From Conchocele bisecta (Eukaryota > Mollusca > Bivalvia > Lucinida > Thyasiridae), in assembly GCA_029237695.1 (NCBI GenBank), contig CM055265.1:214474506-214538505 (forward strand): 64,000 nt of DNA, written 5' to 3'. The translations under genes were made by a program, and so were the position numbers. Shown here piece after piece: positions 63,719 to 64,000 of this stretch. The notes beneath the pieces were generated by a model. It searched no databases, was not told where the DNA came from, and saw only the letters and a program-made list of their open reading frames with translations. Each line of letters begins with the position of its first letter. Within the stretch, counting starts at the first letter, position 1.

Positions 63719-64000
63719 ATCCCCTCAACGATAGGCAGGAGGGGATATAGTGTTAGTCCATGTACGTGCGTTAGTATACTAACACCTTTCATTTTTCAAT
63801 AACTCCTGAACCGCTTCACCAATTTTTGTCGAGCCCGCTTGCAGAAAGCGAGACATAGTGATCATGTCTTGGTGTCCATGCGTCCGTCCGGGCAACCAAA
63901 TGAGAGGAAGGGGCCATTGGGAGGAGCCTAACACAAAATAATCCTTTGATTTATTCCGTGTGGTCCCTTATTCTATTCATAACAAGGAGTCATTTCTATT
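63719..64000. repeat. Left ends of further repeat elements, cut by the window edge
   Basis: tatcccctcaacgataggca + ggaggggata (63,718-63,747) looks like another inverted-type end. ttgtcgagcccgcttgcaga at 63,827 is the left end of the GTCGAGCCCGC family, followed by gcgtccgtccg. Confidence 0.5.

Overview
The window reads as non-model invertebrate nuclear DNA, most likely from a marine bivalve or related mollusc. The basis is a spliced host gene with GT-AG introns, tRNA-derived SINEs, a CR1/L2-like LINE, a Tc1-like transposon, and dense families of 155-190 bp tandem monomers between short inverted termini, a style reminiscent of bivalve 'pearl'-type elements. There are no bacterial operons. No database was searched; family names rest on motifs and recall.

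Layout. (1) 1-~6,700 is a virus-like mobile element entering from the left edge. It has a divergent capsid-like gene start, a membrane protein broken by a frameshift and a stop, a conserved unnamed protein, a jelly-roll-like C-terminal fragment, a six-repeat coiled-coil fibre-like protein with a late frameshift, an intact two-membrane-segment protein, and a tandem pair of small orphan genes. I see no polymerase or integrase, so its class (Polinton/adintovirus-like is my best guess) stays open. (2) 6,700-14,500 is AT-rich intergenic DNA with an inverted-repeat element, an old LINE fragment and a SINE. (3) 14,500-24,770 is almost wholly tandem-repeat elements, many carrying arrays of the AGGTCA nuclear-receptor half-site. 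(4) 24,798-36,497 is one large element with inverted ends, built of poly-G/poly-C-bordered monomers in both orientations, into which a nearly complete 6.3 kb LINE (28,869-35,160) has inserted. (5) 36,500-40,150 holds fold-back elements; one 230 bp hairpin ends 59 bp before a start codon. (6) 40,201-48,068 is the only confident host gene: four exons in perfect phase encoding a protein with two probable RWD domains, running off to the right. (7) 48,560-57,320 is a nest of repeat elements and hairpins. (8) 57,674-59,252 is a structurally intact Tc1-like transposon. (9) 59,400-64,000 holds tRNA-like sequences, a SINE and more repeat elements.

The most unusual signal is in the RWD gene. Splice junctions have been copied into its introns. 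Exon 2's acceptor is duplicated 123 bp upstream. Exon 2's donor is the first unit of a 2.6 kb 25-bp minisatellite, whose relative forms a second array made of back-to-back acceptor/donor (AG|GTAACT) motifs. The 3' end of exon 3 is duplicated just after its donor. Exon 4's acceptor is the last unit of a 49-bp minisatellite in which each unit carries a CTAAC branch-point-like motif and TATTACAG. This looks like amplification of splice sites, possibly with recursive-splicing potential, and is the best candidate for something undescribed. The second most interesting item is the virus-like gene block at the left edge.
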